Origin: Corynebacterium yonathiae
GTDB taxonomy: Bacteria; Actinomycetota; Actinomycetes; Mycobacteriales; Mycobacteriaceae
Length of the DNA: 64,000 nt
Assembly: GCF_027570195.1 (NCBI RefSeq)
Contig: NZ_JAKMUZ010000004.1
Span: forward strand, 1 to 64,000
Reading direction: 5' to 3'
The first letter of the stretch is position 1, and each line of letters opens with the position of its first letter. This document shows, one piece after another, positions 17,154-25,383 of the stretch. The notes below the pieces were generated by a model. The model saw only the letters and a program-made list of their open reading frames with translations, was not told where the DNA came from and searched no databases. The position numbers and the translations under genes were made by a program.

Positions 17154-17830
17154 CCGTCACCAACCTCGCCCAAGCCAACTGGGATCGCCTTGGCCCCTCG
17201 CTCGCCGACGCCATCGTCGACACCCTCATCATGGTCTCGACCACCCTCATCGTCTCCGGCATCCTCGGCCTTGGCCTAGGCATGCTGCTCTACACCACCC
17301 GCACGGGCGGCATCCTGCAAAACCGGTTTGTCTACGTCATTGTTAACCTGCTGGTGAACTTCGTCCGCCCCATCCCCTTCATCATTTTGCTGGCCTTTGC
17401 CCAGCCACTGACCGTCGCCGTAATGGGAGGTTCCATCGGCCGCGGCCCAGCGACCTTCGTCATGGTCATCGCCGCGACCTTCTCCGTGGCCCGCGTGGTG
17501 GAGCAAAACCTCGTGGCTATCGATCCCGGTGTTATCGAGGCCGCCCGCTCCATGGGCGCCTCGCCGTGGAAGATCATTACCTCCGTCATCGTTCCGGAGG
17601 CCCTCGGCCCGCTGATTCTGGGCTACACCTTCTTGTTCATCGCCATCGTGGATATGTCCGCCATGGCCGGCTACGTCGGCGGCGGCGGCTTGGGCGACTT
17701 CGCCATCGTCTACGGCTACCGCGCCTTCGAGTGGGAAGTCACCGTCGTGGCTACGCTCATCATCATCGTGCTGGTGCAGGCCGCCCAGTTCTTCGGCAAC
17801 TGGCTCTCTTCCAAGGTCATGCGCCGCTAG
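17150..17830 (+). CDS. metI: Methionine ABC transporter permease
   Basis: MetI is the membrane channel of the MetNQI importer. Its 226 residues contain five hydrophobic helices and the permease EAA-type loop VEQNLVAIDPGVIEAARSMGASPWKIITSVIVPEALGPLILGY, which contacts MetN. Length and loop match the family. It is the last gene of metQNI and is convergent with the sucrase/ferredoxin-like gene 36 nt downstream. That short gap contains an exact GCTTGCCGACG word. Confidence 0.94.
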   Translation: MTVTNLAQANWDRLGPSLADAIVDTLIMVSTTLIVSGILGLGLGMLLYTTRTGGILQNRFVYVIVNLLVNFVRPIPFIILLAFAQPLTVAVMGGSIGRGPATFVMVIAATFSVARVVEQNLVAIDPGVIEAARSMGASPWKIITSVIVPEALGPLILGYTFLFIAIVDMSAMAGYVGGGGLGDFAIVYGYRAFEWEVTVVATLIIIVLVQAAQFFGNWLSSKVMRR

Positions 17831-17835
17831 CCCCC

Positions 17836-17846
17836 GCTTGCCGACG
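17836..17846 (+). repeat. Intergenic copy of the dispersed word GCTTGCCGACG
   Basis: An exact copy in the 36-nt gap between the convergent genes metI and the sucrase/ferredoxin-like gene, where no codon constraint explains it. It is one of 12 exact copies in the window. Confidence 0.6.
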
Positions 17847-17866
17847 CCGCCCCCGCCCCGCGCGGC

Positions 17867-18727
17867 CTACTCCGCGATCGGCTCCACGCCGGTCGCTACG
17901 ATGGCTTGGCCTTTCTTCGGCGCATCGCCGCAGGAAGACACCACGCCTTCTACCTCGCGCTCCTCGAGCGCCACGCGCCAGCGCCGGCCGTCAGCGTGGC
18001 TGACCTCGCCGCTGTCGGTGGCGGTGAGCTGGCCGTAGGCGAGGTCCTCGCCGGCGTCGATAAGCGAGCGGGCCACCGCCAACTCCGCCACCTGGCCGCG
18101 CGGGCCGAAAATACCGCGCCCGCGATTTACCGGGTAGAAATACTTCCCCTTCGCCGCCGCCGCAATCATCTGCGCGGCGGCTTCTTTATTCATTCGGCCA
18201 AAAGAATAGCCCCACGGCATGAGCATGACCGACGGCGCGAATCGGTGCCCTTTCGTGTGCGAGGTCTCCCACACCATATCCGGATAGTCCGCCACCAGCT
18301 CCGCGGCCAGCGGGCGACCCTTGACCGCACAGCACGTATCGCGCTTCGCATGCGTGCACACCAGCACCAGCGGCGTATCCAAAGCGCCACCCCCATTGCG
18401 GCCAGGCCCGGTCAGGTCCAGATCGAGGATCTTCTCCGGGCCCGTCAGCAGCACGAGTTCCATCACGCCCTGCTCGGCCCACACCAGGTAACAACGGTGC
18501 ATCTTGCCTACTTGGCGGCCATCGCGGCCCGGCCGGCGAATAAGCTGCAGCCCTGCCATACCCTTCAGCTTGGTCTTGAGCTGCGCTGTGAGCTCCGGCC
18601 CAAAGGTATCGCCGTCGAGCACGTCTCGCGACCATCCGCCCGGCCACTCGAAAAGCACATAGACGGATTCCTTCTTCGCCGTGCCTGGCAGCGGCTCTAC
18701 CTGGATATCTGAACAGAACTCGGTCAT
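17867..18727 (-). CDS. Sucrase/ferredoxin-like (thioredoxin-fold 2Fe-2S) protein
   Basis: A 286-residue member of the sucraseferredoxin-like family. It contains the family signature VCTHAKRDTCCAVKGRPLA, with the cysteines expected to ligate a 2Fe-2S cluster, and TSHTKGHRFAPSVMLMPWG with histidines further on. The N terminus MTEFCSDIQVEPLPGTA matches relatives. No reaction is established for bacterial members. A DtxR-like iron box directly precedes the ATG, suggesting control by iron, consistent with a redox or iron-linked role. The gene stands alone between metI and a lipoprotein gene. Confidence 0.85.
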   Translation of the reverse strand: MTEFCSDIQVEPLPGTAKKESVYVLFEWPGGWSRDVLDGDTFGPELTAQLKTKLKGMAGLQLIRRPGRDGRQVGKMHRCYLVWAEQGVMELVLLTGPEKILDLDLTGPGRNGGGALDTPLVLVCTHAKRDTCCAVKGRPLAAELVADYPDMVWETSHTKGHRFAPSVMLMPWGYSFGRMNKEAAAQMIAAAAKGKYFYPVNRGRGIFGPRGQVAELAVARSLIDAGEDLAYGQLTATDSGEVSHADGRRWRVALEEREVEGVVSSCGDAPKKGQAIVATGVEPIAE

Positions 18728-18746
18728 ATACCTAAGCCTAACCTTT
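18728..18746 (-). promoter_or_regulatory. DtxR-like iron box
   Basis: On the minus strand this reads AAAGGTTAGGCTTAGGTAT, matching about 13 of 19 positions of the palindromic DtxR consensus TTAGGTTAGGCTAACCTAA, with one half (AGGTTAGGCT) perfect. It is immediately upstream of the ATG, so a bound repressor would block transcription. Confidence 0.55.
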
Positions 18747-18837
18747 CTGCTTTTCAGCTCACACCCTTGGCAACAATTCGGCCACGAAGTACCCCCTCAG
18801 CTATACAGTTCACGGCCGAAAATATAACCTAGGGGAC

Positions 18838-19395
18838 ATGTTGAAAGTTCGTCTCGCCGCAACGCTTCTCGTCGCAGCTTTCCTCAGCGGCTGCGCTGCC
18901 CACGAGACGGACCGCACCACCATGGCCGCGTCTGCGGATAACTCCCAGCTCAATCCGCTAGGCCAGGCCAATATGGAGATGAAAACCCTCCGGCCGCAGG
19001 CGCCCTCCGAACTTACGGTGACCGACGTGCGCATCGGCCGGCACGAGGGTTTTGAGCGCGTCGTCTTCGAGCTTGATGGCGGCGGCGCTCCCGGCTGGTT
19101 CGTGGATTACGCCGATACACCCACACAGCAGGGTTCCGGCAAGACCATTGACCACTCCGGAGAGACCGCACTCAATGTCAATATCGACGGCGTGGTCTAC
19201 CCCTTCGAAGCCGGCAAAGATGATCCCCGCATCGGCGTGGTGGATGCCCCTACGGAAGGAATTGTCACCCAAGTGGTCAATGGCGGCACCTACGAGGGCC
19301 GCTGCCAATTTGTCATCGGCATGACCTCTCGCAAGCCTTATTCCGTGCAGGTGCTCGATAACCCCACTCGCCTCGTGGTCGATATTCGCAATTAG
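18838..19395 (+). CDS. Lipoprotein with AMIN-like domain
   Basis: A 185-residue exported protein. The signal peptide ends in the lipobox AFLSGCAAH (Cys near residue 19). From about residue 58 onward, SELTVTDVRIGRHEGFERVVFELDGG and the closing SVQVLDNPTRLVVDIRN resemble the AMIN-like domains found in many actinobacterial lipoproteins, probably a cell-envelope binding module. An AGGGG site precedes the ATG. No operon partner: the gene is divergent from the sucrase/ferredoxin-like gene and convergent with imuB, with stop codons overlapping by 4 nt. Confidence 0.8.
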   Translation: MLKVRLAATLLVAAFLSGCAAHETDRTTMAASADNSQLNPLGQANMEMKTLRPQAPSELTVTDVRIGRHEGFERVVFELDGGGAPGWFVDYADTPTQQGSGKTIDHSGETALNVNIDGVVYPFEAGKDDPRIGVVDAPTEGIVTQVVNGGTYEGRCQFVIGMTSRKPYSVQVLDNPTRLVVDIRN

Positions 19396-20915
19396 TAAGT
19401 CGCCTCAACCCGCCAGCGCCCACCGGCCCATACCAAAAGCCACGCCCGCTGATGCTCTTCGTGCTCGGCTTGGCCCACCACCTGCAGGCGCGCTACGTGC
19501 TGTGGAGTATCGGTCCACCACTGCGTATCCACCGGCCAGGGTCCGGCCCAGCCCAGCACGCGAAAGCGATGCGCGCCCCAGCTCAAGGCCACCGGCACCC
19601 CGGACAAGAGGGCTTCGGCAGTAACAAAGACGGGGCGCCCGGCGGCGTCGATAAGCCGAATGCGCGCGGCCGGATGATTCGGACCACCGCCCAGCCGTGC
19701 AGGCAGGGGCGCGGGAATGCGGCCGGGCCACTCGCCCTGCGGCGGTGCGTCACGCTGCTCGCCATAGGGCACGTACTCGATGCGCTCGGCCACCCCACGG
19801 CCGCCCACTGCCCGCGGCTGCAGCACGCGGTCAACCCCCAGCTGCGATTGCACACGGGCGATCACGCGTTTGACCTGCTCCTGCGATCCTTCCCCGCCCC
19901 AGAGACCGGTGGCGGACGGGGCAGCAACCTCCACCGGCTCCAGCGCTAGGCGGCGGATGGCCGCGCCCTCACCAGTAGCGCGCGTGAGCCAACCATCGAG
20001 CTGCCAGCGCACCCGGTCCGCGGTGGCCTGTTCCGTCAGCGCTTCCTGTGTGCGCCATACCCGCGCCAGCTCCTCACCGGTGCCAAACTCCGCCACCACG
20101 CGCAGCCGCAGGCACACCTTGCCGGCCTCCTCCAAGCGGGCATGCAGCCGGGCCGCTAACTGGCGAGCTGCGAAGGCGGCCGCGTCCACACGCTCGATGC
20201 GCTCTTCCATTTCCACCGCCAGATCCGGGCGCGCCAGCTCTGGGGCCACGCGCCTATCCGCACGGGCCTGGGCCAGTTCGTGGGCACGCCGGCCCGGCTC
20301 ACCAAACCGGGTGGCTACCTGCTTAAACGGCAGCGCGGCTAAGTCGCCCAGGCGTCGCACACCCAGCTTATCCAGCTGTGCGATAAACCCAGCCTCAAAG
20401 CCCAAGGCCTCATCGGCCGCCAGCACGCCTATGGGCTGGGTGGCCAAAAACTCCCGCGAGCCGCCCTCCGGCACCACTGCGCCCACACCACGGTGCCGGG
20501 CCGCGATGACGGCCGTGGCAATCTCATCGGCGACGCCGAGGGTGGAGTCGAAGCCGGCGTACGAAGAGGCGTCGACAAGCATCTCTAGTGCTTTCTCCCC
20601 GTGGTAGCGCAGAGCCGCGCCCGCATCCACAATCGCCAGGCCTGGGCGCAACACCTCCACCGAGGACGCCACCGCATCTAAGCCGGCCGCGACCTCCGCA
20701 AACGCCGCGCCATCCCGATCCGGATTGGCCTCCACCACTGCGGCCTCGGGGCACAGCGCTTGGGCCTGGCGCAGGCGCATCCCGCGCCGCACGCCCGCCC
20801 GGCGCGCCCTCCTATCGCACACCGCCACCGCGTGATTGCGCGCAATTACCATAGGACCCTGCCCGCCGGCAGCCTGGATGGGCCAATCCGGAAACCACAC
20901 GGCCGCTACCCTCAT
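19392..20915 (-). CDS. imuB: ImuB, Y-family-polymerase-like mutasome subunit
   Basis: ImuB is the non-catalytic Y-family relative that links DnaE2 and ImuA' to the sliding clamp in actinobacterial mutagenic repair. The 507-residue protein has the DinB-like order: a palm start VAAVWFPDWPIQAAG instead of a catalytic HIDMD-type motif, then RRGMRLRQAQALCPEA, the helix-hairpin-helix region LGVRRLGDLAALPFKQVATRFG, and a little-finger region. Loss of the acidic palm residues is usual for ImuB. It overlaps imuA' by 4 nt. It acts with DnaE2, encoded 4 kb away. Confidence 0.9.
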   Translation of the reverse strand: MRVAAVWFPDWPIQAAGGQGPMVIARNHAVAVCDRRARRAGVRRGMRLRQAQALCPEAAVVEANPDRDGAAFAEVAAGLDAVASSVEVLRPGLAIVDAGAALRYHGEKALEMLVDASSYAGFDSTLGVADEIATAVIAARHRGVGAVVPEGGSREFLATQPIGVLAADEALGFEAGFIAQLDKLGVRRLGDLAALPFKQVATRFGEPGRRAHELAQARADRRVAPELARPDLAVEMEERIERVDAAAFAARQLAARLHARLEEAGKVCLRLRVVAEFGTGEELARVWRTQEALTEQATADRVRWQLDGWLTRATGEGAAIRRLALEPVEVAAPSATGLWGGEGSQEQVKRVIARVQSQLGVDRVLQPRAVGGRGVAERIEYVPYGEQRDAPPQGEWPGRIPAPLPARLGGGPNHPAARIRLIDAAGRPVFVTAEALLSGVPVALSWGAHRFRVLGWAGPWPVDTQWWTDTPQHVARLQVVGQAEHEEHQRAWLLVWAGGRWRVEATY

Positions 20916-21574
20916 ACGGCCTCCAACCGGCGGCGCTCACCCACCGTGAGCACCCCGCGCGAGGCACCCTGCTTCGAGGTCACCTCCACCTCCATGTCCA
21001 CGCCGCGAATGCGCCCACTGCCCTTGCCGACGCCCCGGTAAGTACTCACCCTTGCCCTTATCCCCACCGCTGTGCCGGGCAGGCGCGTGCCTACCGTCAG
21101 CACCGCCGCGTGCCCGCCACGCACTTTCGCCAGCACCGGCCGAGCCTTGGTAGGGCTCACCTCACCGGGCGGCCCATGGTGGACAACAAGGTCTAGCCCT
21201 TCCGCCAATACTCCCGTCACCATCCAGGATTCCAGGCCCGGATCCGGCACGGTCACCACACGTTCGATATCGCCCTTATCGGCCACGTGTGCGAGTAGCA
21301 AATCCGGCCACCCCACCACTGCCACATGCCCGCCACGGGCGGTGAGGTGACAGATAAGCTCCACCACCAGCGCTGGACAGTTCGCACAGTGCACCACCTG
21401 CCGGCGCGCCAGCCCACCTGCAGGAAGCAAGCAGGCCAGGCCAGGGAGGGTATCTACCAGCTCTTCTTCCGGGCCGCGCTCCATAGCGCGCATGCGAGCA
21501 CGCAGCATCGCCACACGGTCCGGCCCACTTAGCCCGGCCACCGCTTTTTCTAGACGAACGCTCGTTTGACTCAC
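20912..21574 (-). CDS. imuA': ImuA'-type mutasome protein (RecA/SulA-like fold)
   Basis: A 220-residue protein encoded directly before imuB, the usual place of ImuA', which bridges RecA-like functions and ImuB during induced mutagenesis. Visible features are the helical start QTSVRLEKAVAGLSGPDRVAMLRARMRAM, a RecA-like core (CLLPAGGLARRQVVHCANCPALVVEL, GHVAVVGWPDLLLAHVADKG), and a basic C terminus. The frame is open from 21649; I chose the GTG at 21574 because a -10-like TACTAT lies just upstream and the extra residues look like promoter DNA. A half SOS site (TCGAACA) occurs at 21616-21622 on the minus strand. Confidence 0.82.
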   Translation of the reverse strand: MSQTSVRLEKAVAGLSGPDRVAMLRARMRAMERGPEEELVDTLPGLACLLPAGGLARRQVVHCANCPALVVELICHLTARGGHVAVVGWPDLLLAHVADKGDIERVVTVPDPGLESWMVTGVLAEGLDLVVHHGPPGEVSPTKARPVLAKVRGGHAAVLTVGTRLPGTAVGIRARVSTYRGVGKGSGRIRGVDMEVEVTSKQGASRGVLTVGERRRLEAV

Positions 21575-21638
21575 CCGGATAGTATGAACCCTCACCCGGA
21601 CACATGCAAGTGTATGTTCGAATGGTAGCCTTAGCGGC

Positions 21639-22058
21639 ATGAACCTCAACGCTGCCTACGGTGCCATGCGCGAGCACACCACCCCCATCCCCACTCCGCC
21701 ATGGGTGCGCTTGGGCTCGTCCATCCTCATCGGCGCGGCCGTGGCACTTTTGGCCAGCCGCGCGCATATCTTCGCCGCCTTGACCGGAGCACTCGTATGC
21801 CTTGTGGCAGCCTTCGTCCTCGTCTTCGCCCACCCGTACCGCCGCGCGATGCGTGCCTATGCCACCAAGCGCAATGTCACTCTGGTTCCTACCATCACGC
21901 AGCTCGTGCCTCTGATGATTCTGTGGCTGATGGTGATGCTCGCGCCCATCGTGGCCCTGCCCGCGTGGGGCGCCGGCCTGGTGTGGCTGGCGGTCTTTGG
22001 GCTAAGCTTTTTCGTCTTCCCCCATGTGGATGGCACGCGCCGGCTCGCATTTGCCTAA
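21639..22058 (+). CDS. Conserved membrane protein of unknown function
   Basis: A 139-residue protein with four hydrophobic segments in two pairs (about 25-62 and 84-126), separated by a basic loop (AHPYRRAMRAYATKRNVTL), with Arg-rich ends. I do not recognise the family. It resembles small two-pair membrane proteins seen beside imuA' in corynebacteria, but that is an impression. A TAGCCT -10 box 7 nt before the ATG suggests a leaderless transcript. It is divergent from imuA', and the half SOS site in the gap could affect both genes. Confidence 0.7.
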   Translation: MNLNAAYGAMREHTTPIPTPPWVRLGSSILIGAAVALLASRAHIFAALTGALVCLVAAFVLVFAHPYRRAMRAYATKRNVTLVPTITQLVPLMILWLMVMLAPIVALPAWGAGLVWLAVFGLSFFVFPHVDGTRRLAFA

Positions 22059-22079
22059 TCTATCCGACACTTTTCGGAG

Positions 22080-22130
22080 TTATCCACAGCTTTCCGGCCC
22101 TCCAAGGGTATACGGGCCGGGTTATCCACA
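22080..22130 (+). promoter_or_regulatory. Pair of perfect DnaA-box sequences upstream of DUF222-HNH copy 2
   Basis: TTATCCACA occurs at 22080-22088 and 22122-22130 on the plus strand, in the gene's direction. The starts are 42 bp apart, four helical turns. The flanks also agree (GTTATCCACAG in both). The first DUF222-HNH gene carries an equivalent pair. Confidence 0.6.
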
Positions 22131-22193
22131 GAATCGGCCGCAGCGGTTGCACCGGCCGCGCGGCGGTGCAGGGTGCGCCGTAGCGTTGCAGGT

Positions 22194-23231
22194 ATGAACG
22201 CACTCGAGACCTACCTCACTGCCTTGAGCCCCGGCATGGACATCATCGCCGGGTGCCAAGGTATGTCTGGGTCCGAGCTTATGGACCACGGCGCACCCGA
22301 TGCCATCGCGGCCGATCTGCTTCTTTTGTGCGAGAGTTATTTCGGCCGCACCAAATTTACGCGCCTGCAGCGCTGCGCTATTGCCGACGCCCGCCGCAAC
22401 ACCCATTCCATCGCCACGCTCACCGCCCTAGAGCGCATAGTTAACCGCGCACCCAGCAAGAAACAGGCCTGGGAGCTACGCGCGGAGTGCTGTGCAATGA
22501 CCGGCGCGATGAGCCATATTCTCAAGCACGCCCGCCGGCGGCTGCGCGAGATGAAAGACAACACCGTTACTCCAGGCGTGCGCACTTATCGACGTCCCAA
22601 TGACTACTGGACGCTGGCCATCACCGGAACCTCCAGTTTCATCGCGGATCTCAATGCCGCACTGGCTGCTACAGGAAAGCAATCGCTCGAGGCGGTAGAA
22701 AAGATCTTCTTCGACCAAGCGGTGGCCGCACGGGCAGAGGTGATAACCAATGCTATCGTGCCGCTGGACAAATTCATCCGTATCCGCGACGGCCATGGCG
22801 ACGATATCGAGCTCGATCTGACCAATGGCGCCACCATTAGCGGAACCGAATATCTGCGACGTGTGCTCAATGACGTCGGCTTTTCTGGCGATAGAGAAAC
22901 CGGCTACGTCACCCTCGTGCACCCCGAGGAAGGGCCGGTCAACCTCTACCGCACGGCACGCGTGGCCAATGATAAACAGCGCATCATGGCCGCTGCAGAA
23001 AACCCACGCTGCGCCTGGCCGGGCTGTAACCAGCCGGCCGATCTCTCCCAAGTCCACCATCTCAAGGCATGGAGCAACGGTGGGGAGACGAATATGAAAA
23101 ACCTGGTCATGTGCTGCGCTTACCATAATGGCGTCAATGACGATGACCCCAACGCCCCACCCCGGCGTGGCCGCCTCGAGCGGGTGGGTGGCCGCATCGT
23201 GTGGCGGCCGCCGTTTACCCCGCGCGAGTAA
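22194..23231 (+). CDS. DUF222 / HNH endonuclease protein, copy 2
   Basis: A 345-residue paralogue of the gene at 5739-6719. It has the same two-part build: a helical DUF222-like region (DLLLLCESYFGRTKFTRLQRC in place of the other copy's ADTYFGRTSFGAKQRA) and an HNH domain with CAWPGCNQPADLSQVHHLKAWSNGG and NLVMCCAYHNGVNDDDPNAPPRRGRLER. The ATG at 22194 follows a GCAGGT-like weak site and matches the start of copy 1. Possible roles are DNA repair, defence or selfish spread; none is shown. A strong hairpin follows the stop. Confidence 0.85.
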   Translation: MNALETYLTALSPGMDIIAGCQGMSGSELMDHGAPDAIAADLLLLCESYFGRTKFTRLQRCAIADARRNTHSIATLTALERIVNRAPSKKQAWELRAECCAMTGAMSHILKHARRRLREMKDNTVTPGVRTYRRPNDYWTLAITGTSSFIADLNAALAATGKQSLEAVEKIFFDQAVAARAEVITNAIVPLDKFIRIRDGHGDDIELDLTNGATISGTEYLRRVLNDVGFSGDRETGYVTLVHPEEGPVNLYRTARVANDKQRIMAAAENPRCAWPGCNQPADLSQVHHLKAWSNGGETNMKNLVMCCAYHNGVNDDDPNAPPRRGRLERVGGRIVWRPPFTPRE

Positions 23232-23254
23232 GCGCCGCCTCTAAAACGAGCGAA

Positions 23255-23283
23255 AAGGCGCTCAGAGATAGTCTGAGCGCCTT
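23255..23283. terminator. Bidirectional terminator between DUF222-HNH copy 2 and guaA
   Basis: AAGGCGCTCAGA (23255-23266) and TCTGAGCGCCTT (23272-23283) form a perfect 12-bp stem with a GATAG loop between convergent genes. Short T-rich runs follow on both sides. Confidence 0.8.
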
Positions 23284-23297
23284 CTACGCATACCGTT

Positions 23298-24872
23298 TTA
23301 CTCCCACTCAATGGTTCCCGGGGGCTTGGAGGTGCAGTCCAAGACCACGCGGTTGACATCCTTCACCTCGTTGGTGATACGGGTAGAAATCTTCTCCAGT
23401 ACCTCGTATGGCAGGCGGGTCCAGTCTGCGGTCATGGCGTCCTCCGAGGACACTGGGCGCAGCACGATGGGGTGGCCATAGGTGCGGCCGTCGCCCTGCA
23501 CGCCAACGGAGCGGACATCGGCCAGCAGTACTACCGGGCACTGCCAAATCTGGTCATCCAGGCCGGCATTGGTCAGCTCGGTGCGGGCAATAAGATCCGC
23601 CTCGCGCAGCGTCTCCAAGCGTTCCTCGGTTACCTCACCGATAATGCGGATACCCAAACCTGGGCCGGGGAATGGCTGACGGCTAACGATCTCTTCTGGC
23701 AAGCCCAGCTCGCGGCCGACGGCGCGAACCTCGTCCTTAAACAGGAGGCGCAGCGGCTCGACCAGTTCGAACTCCACGTCATCTGGCAAACCGCCAACAT
23801 TGTGGTGAGACTTAATATTCGCCGTGCCGTCACCGCCGCCAGACTCCACCACGTCTGGGTACAGCGTGCCTTGGACAAGGTAATCGACGGTGGAGCCTGC
23901 GGGGGCGTCGTCAAGCACGCCCGCAACCGCGCGCTCAAAGGACCGGATAAACTCCGCGCCAATGGCCTTACGTTTGGCTTCAGGGTCGCTAACGCCTGCC
24001 AGCTTCTCCAAGAACGCAGCGCGTTCATCCGCAGTCACCAGCTTCGCGCCGGTGGAGGCAACAAAGTCCTTTTCCACCTGCTCACGCTCGCCGGCACGCA
24101 GCAAGCCGTGATCTACGAAAACACAGGTGAGGCGATCACCGATGGCACGCTGCACCAGTGCGGCCGCCACAGCAGAGTCCACACCGCCGGAAAGGCCACA
24201 GATGGCGCGGCCTTCCTCGCCCACCTGAGCGCGAACGTCCGCGATGAGCTGCTCGGCGATATTATCGGCCGTCCAATTCTGCTCTAGGCCCGCAATCTCG
24301 GTCAGGAAGCGGGTAAGCACTTCCTGGCCGTGCGGCGAGTGCTGCACCTCAGGGTGGTACTGCACGCCGGCCATCTTCTTGTCTAGGCACTCCATGGCTG
24401 CAACCGGAGCACCGGCCGACGTTGCCGTAACCTCGAAACCTTCGGGAGCGGCAGATACGGCATCACCGTGAGACATCCACACCTTGTGAGTGGCCTCCAA
24501 TCCATCGTGAAGCACGCCTGCCTTGACATTCATGTCGGTGCGGCCGTACTCACGCTCGCCGGTCGACGAGACGGTACCACCAAGAGCATGGTTCATGGCT
24601 TGGAAACCGTAGCAGATGCCGAAAACCGGAATGCCGAGCTCAAGCAGCTCTGGCTTCAAAGCCGGGGCGCCGTCAGCATAGACAGAAGACGGACCGCCCG
24701 ACAGGATTAGCGCGGCGGGATCTTTGGATTTAATTTCCTCCACGGACGCAGAGTGAGGGACAACCTCGGAGTAAATCTTGGCCTCGCGCACGCGACGGGC
24801 AATAAGCTGCGCGTACTGAGCGCCAAAGTCCACTACGAGGACGGGGCGCGGGGTAGTATTTGGCTTAGTCAC
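23298..24872 (-). CDS. guaA: GMP synthase (glutamine-hydrolysing)
   Basis: GuaA converts XMP to GMP with ATP and glutamine, the last step of guanine nucleotide synthesis. The 524-residue enzyme has an N-terminal class I glutaminase ([18 protein letters not shown]; nucleophile in [20 protein letters not shown]) and then the ATP pyrophosphatase P-loop [16 protein letters not shown]. The dimerisation domain ends in [12 protein letters not shown], the usual ending. It begins with GTG; TAGACT at 24880-24885 leaves 7 nt, so the mRNA is probably leaderless. Confidence 0.97.
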   Translation of the reverse strand: MTKPNTTPRPVLVVDFGAQYAQLIARRVREAKIYSEVVPHSASVEEIKSKDPAALILSGGPSSVYADGAPALKPELLELGIPVFGICYGFQAMNHALGGTVSSTGEREYGRTDMNVKAGVLHDGLEATHKVWMSHGDAVSAAPEGFEVTATSAGAPVAAMECLDKKMAGVQYHPEVQHSPHGQEVLTRFLTEIAGLEQNWTADNIAEQLIADVRAQVGEEGRAICGLSGGVDSAVAAALVQRAIGDRLTCVFVDHGLLRAGEREQVEKDFVASTGAKLVTADERAAFLEKLAGVSDPEAKRKAIGAEFIRSFERAVAGVLDDAPAGSTVDYLVQGTLYPDVVESGGGDGTANIKSHHNVGGLPDDVEFELVEPLRLLFKDEVRAVGRELGLPEEIVSRQPFPGPGLGIRIIGEVTEERLETLREADLIARTELTNAGLDDQIWQCPVVLLADVRSVGVQGDGRTYGHPIVLRPVSSEDAMTADWTRLPYEVLEKISTRITNEVKDVNRVVLDCTSKPPGTIEWE

Positions 24873-24905
24873 GCCCCATAGTCTAACCCACTAAACTGAT
24901 AGCTT

Positions 24906-25277
24906 ATGAAGCGCTTGGCCATTGTGCTCACCACGGGACTGTTGTTGTGCGGTTGTGACGCCACTCCTACCACCGCCGAGGTGACGTCTGTGCTGGATGA
25001 ACAAGGCCCGCAGCAGGTAACACTTCCAGCCGAAGAAGTCTTTGGAAGCAAGTGGGATGAGTGGATTCCCTTGTGCGGAACTCGGCAGGCAGAGCACGTG
25101 GGGTACCCAGAGGTTGCGCATAATTCGGTAGTCCTACGCGCGGCCACAGAAGAGAAAGTCGTAGAGCTCAATCCAGCGGGCGCACGCGTGTGCCCAGTCC
25201 AAGATGCAGGACAATGGCAGCCGATGGCACGCGAGACCACATGGAAGCGGGAAGGCGGTTGGCAGTTGATTTCCTAA
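24906..25277 (+). CDS. Small lipoprotein of unknown function
   Basis: A 123-residue exported protein with a signal peptide and lipobox LLLCGCDAT (Cys near residue 17). The mature part includes SKWDEWIPLCGTRQAEHVGYPEV and ends in WKREGGWQLIS. Two further cysteines may form a disulfide outside the cell. I do not recognise a named family. It is divergent from guaA, and TAAACT 8 nt before the ATG may be its -10 box. Confidence 0.7.
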   Translation: MKRLAIVLTTGLLLCGCDATPTTAEVTSVLDEQGPQQVTLPAEEVFGSKWDEWIPLCGTRQAEHVGYPEVAHNSVVLRAATEEKVVELNPAGARVCPVQDAGQWQPMARETTWKREGGWQLIS

Positions 25278-25336
25278 CCACTCTCCTTCTCCGCCACGCT
25301 TTACCTCTCCAGAGGAGAAAGAGCTTTGAAGCAAAA

Positions 25337-25365
25337 CGCGGCTGCGCCAAGAAAGCACAGCCGCG
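25337..25365 (-). terminator. Terminator after guaB3
   Basis: CGCGGCTG (25337-25344) pairs with CAGCCGCG (25358-25365). Read on the minus strand the stem is followed by TTTT, fitting an intrinsic terminator for the guaB-guaB3 transcript. Confidence 0.65.
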
Positions 25366-25383
25366 TCGGGGACTCTCGTACGG

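Noticed and set aside
22080-22130. A replication origin at the DnaA boxes
   Set aside because: Only two boxes, no AT-rich unwinding region, and no dnaA, dnaN or parAB nearby.
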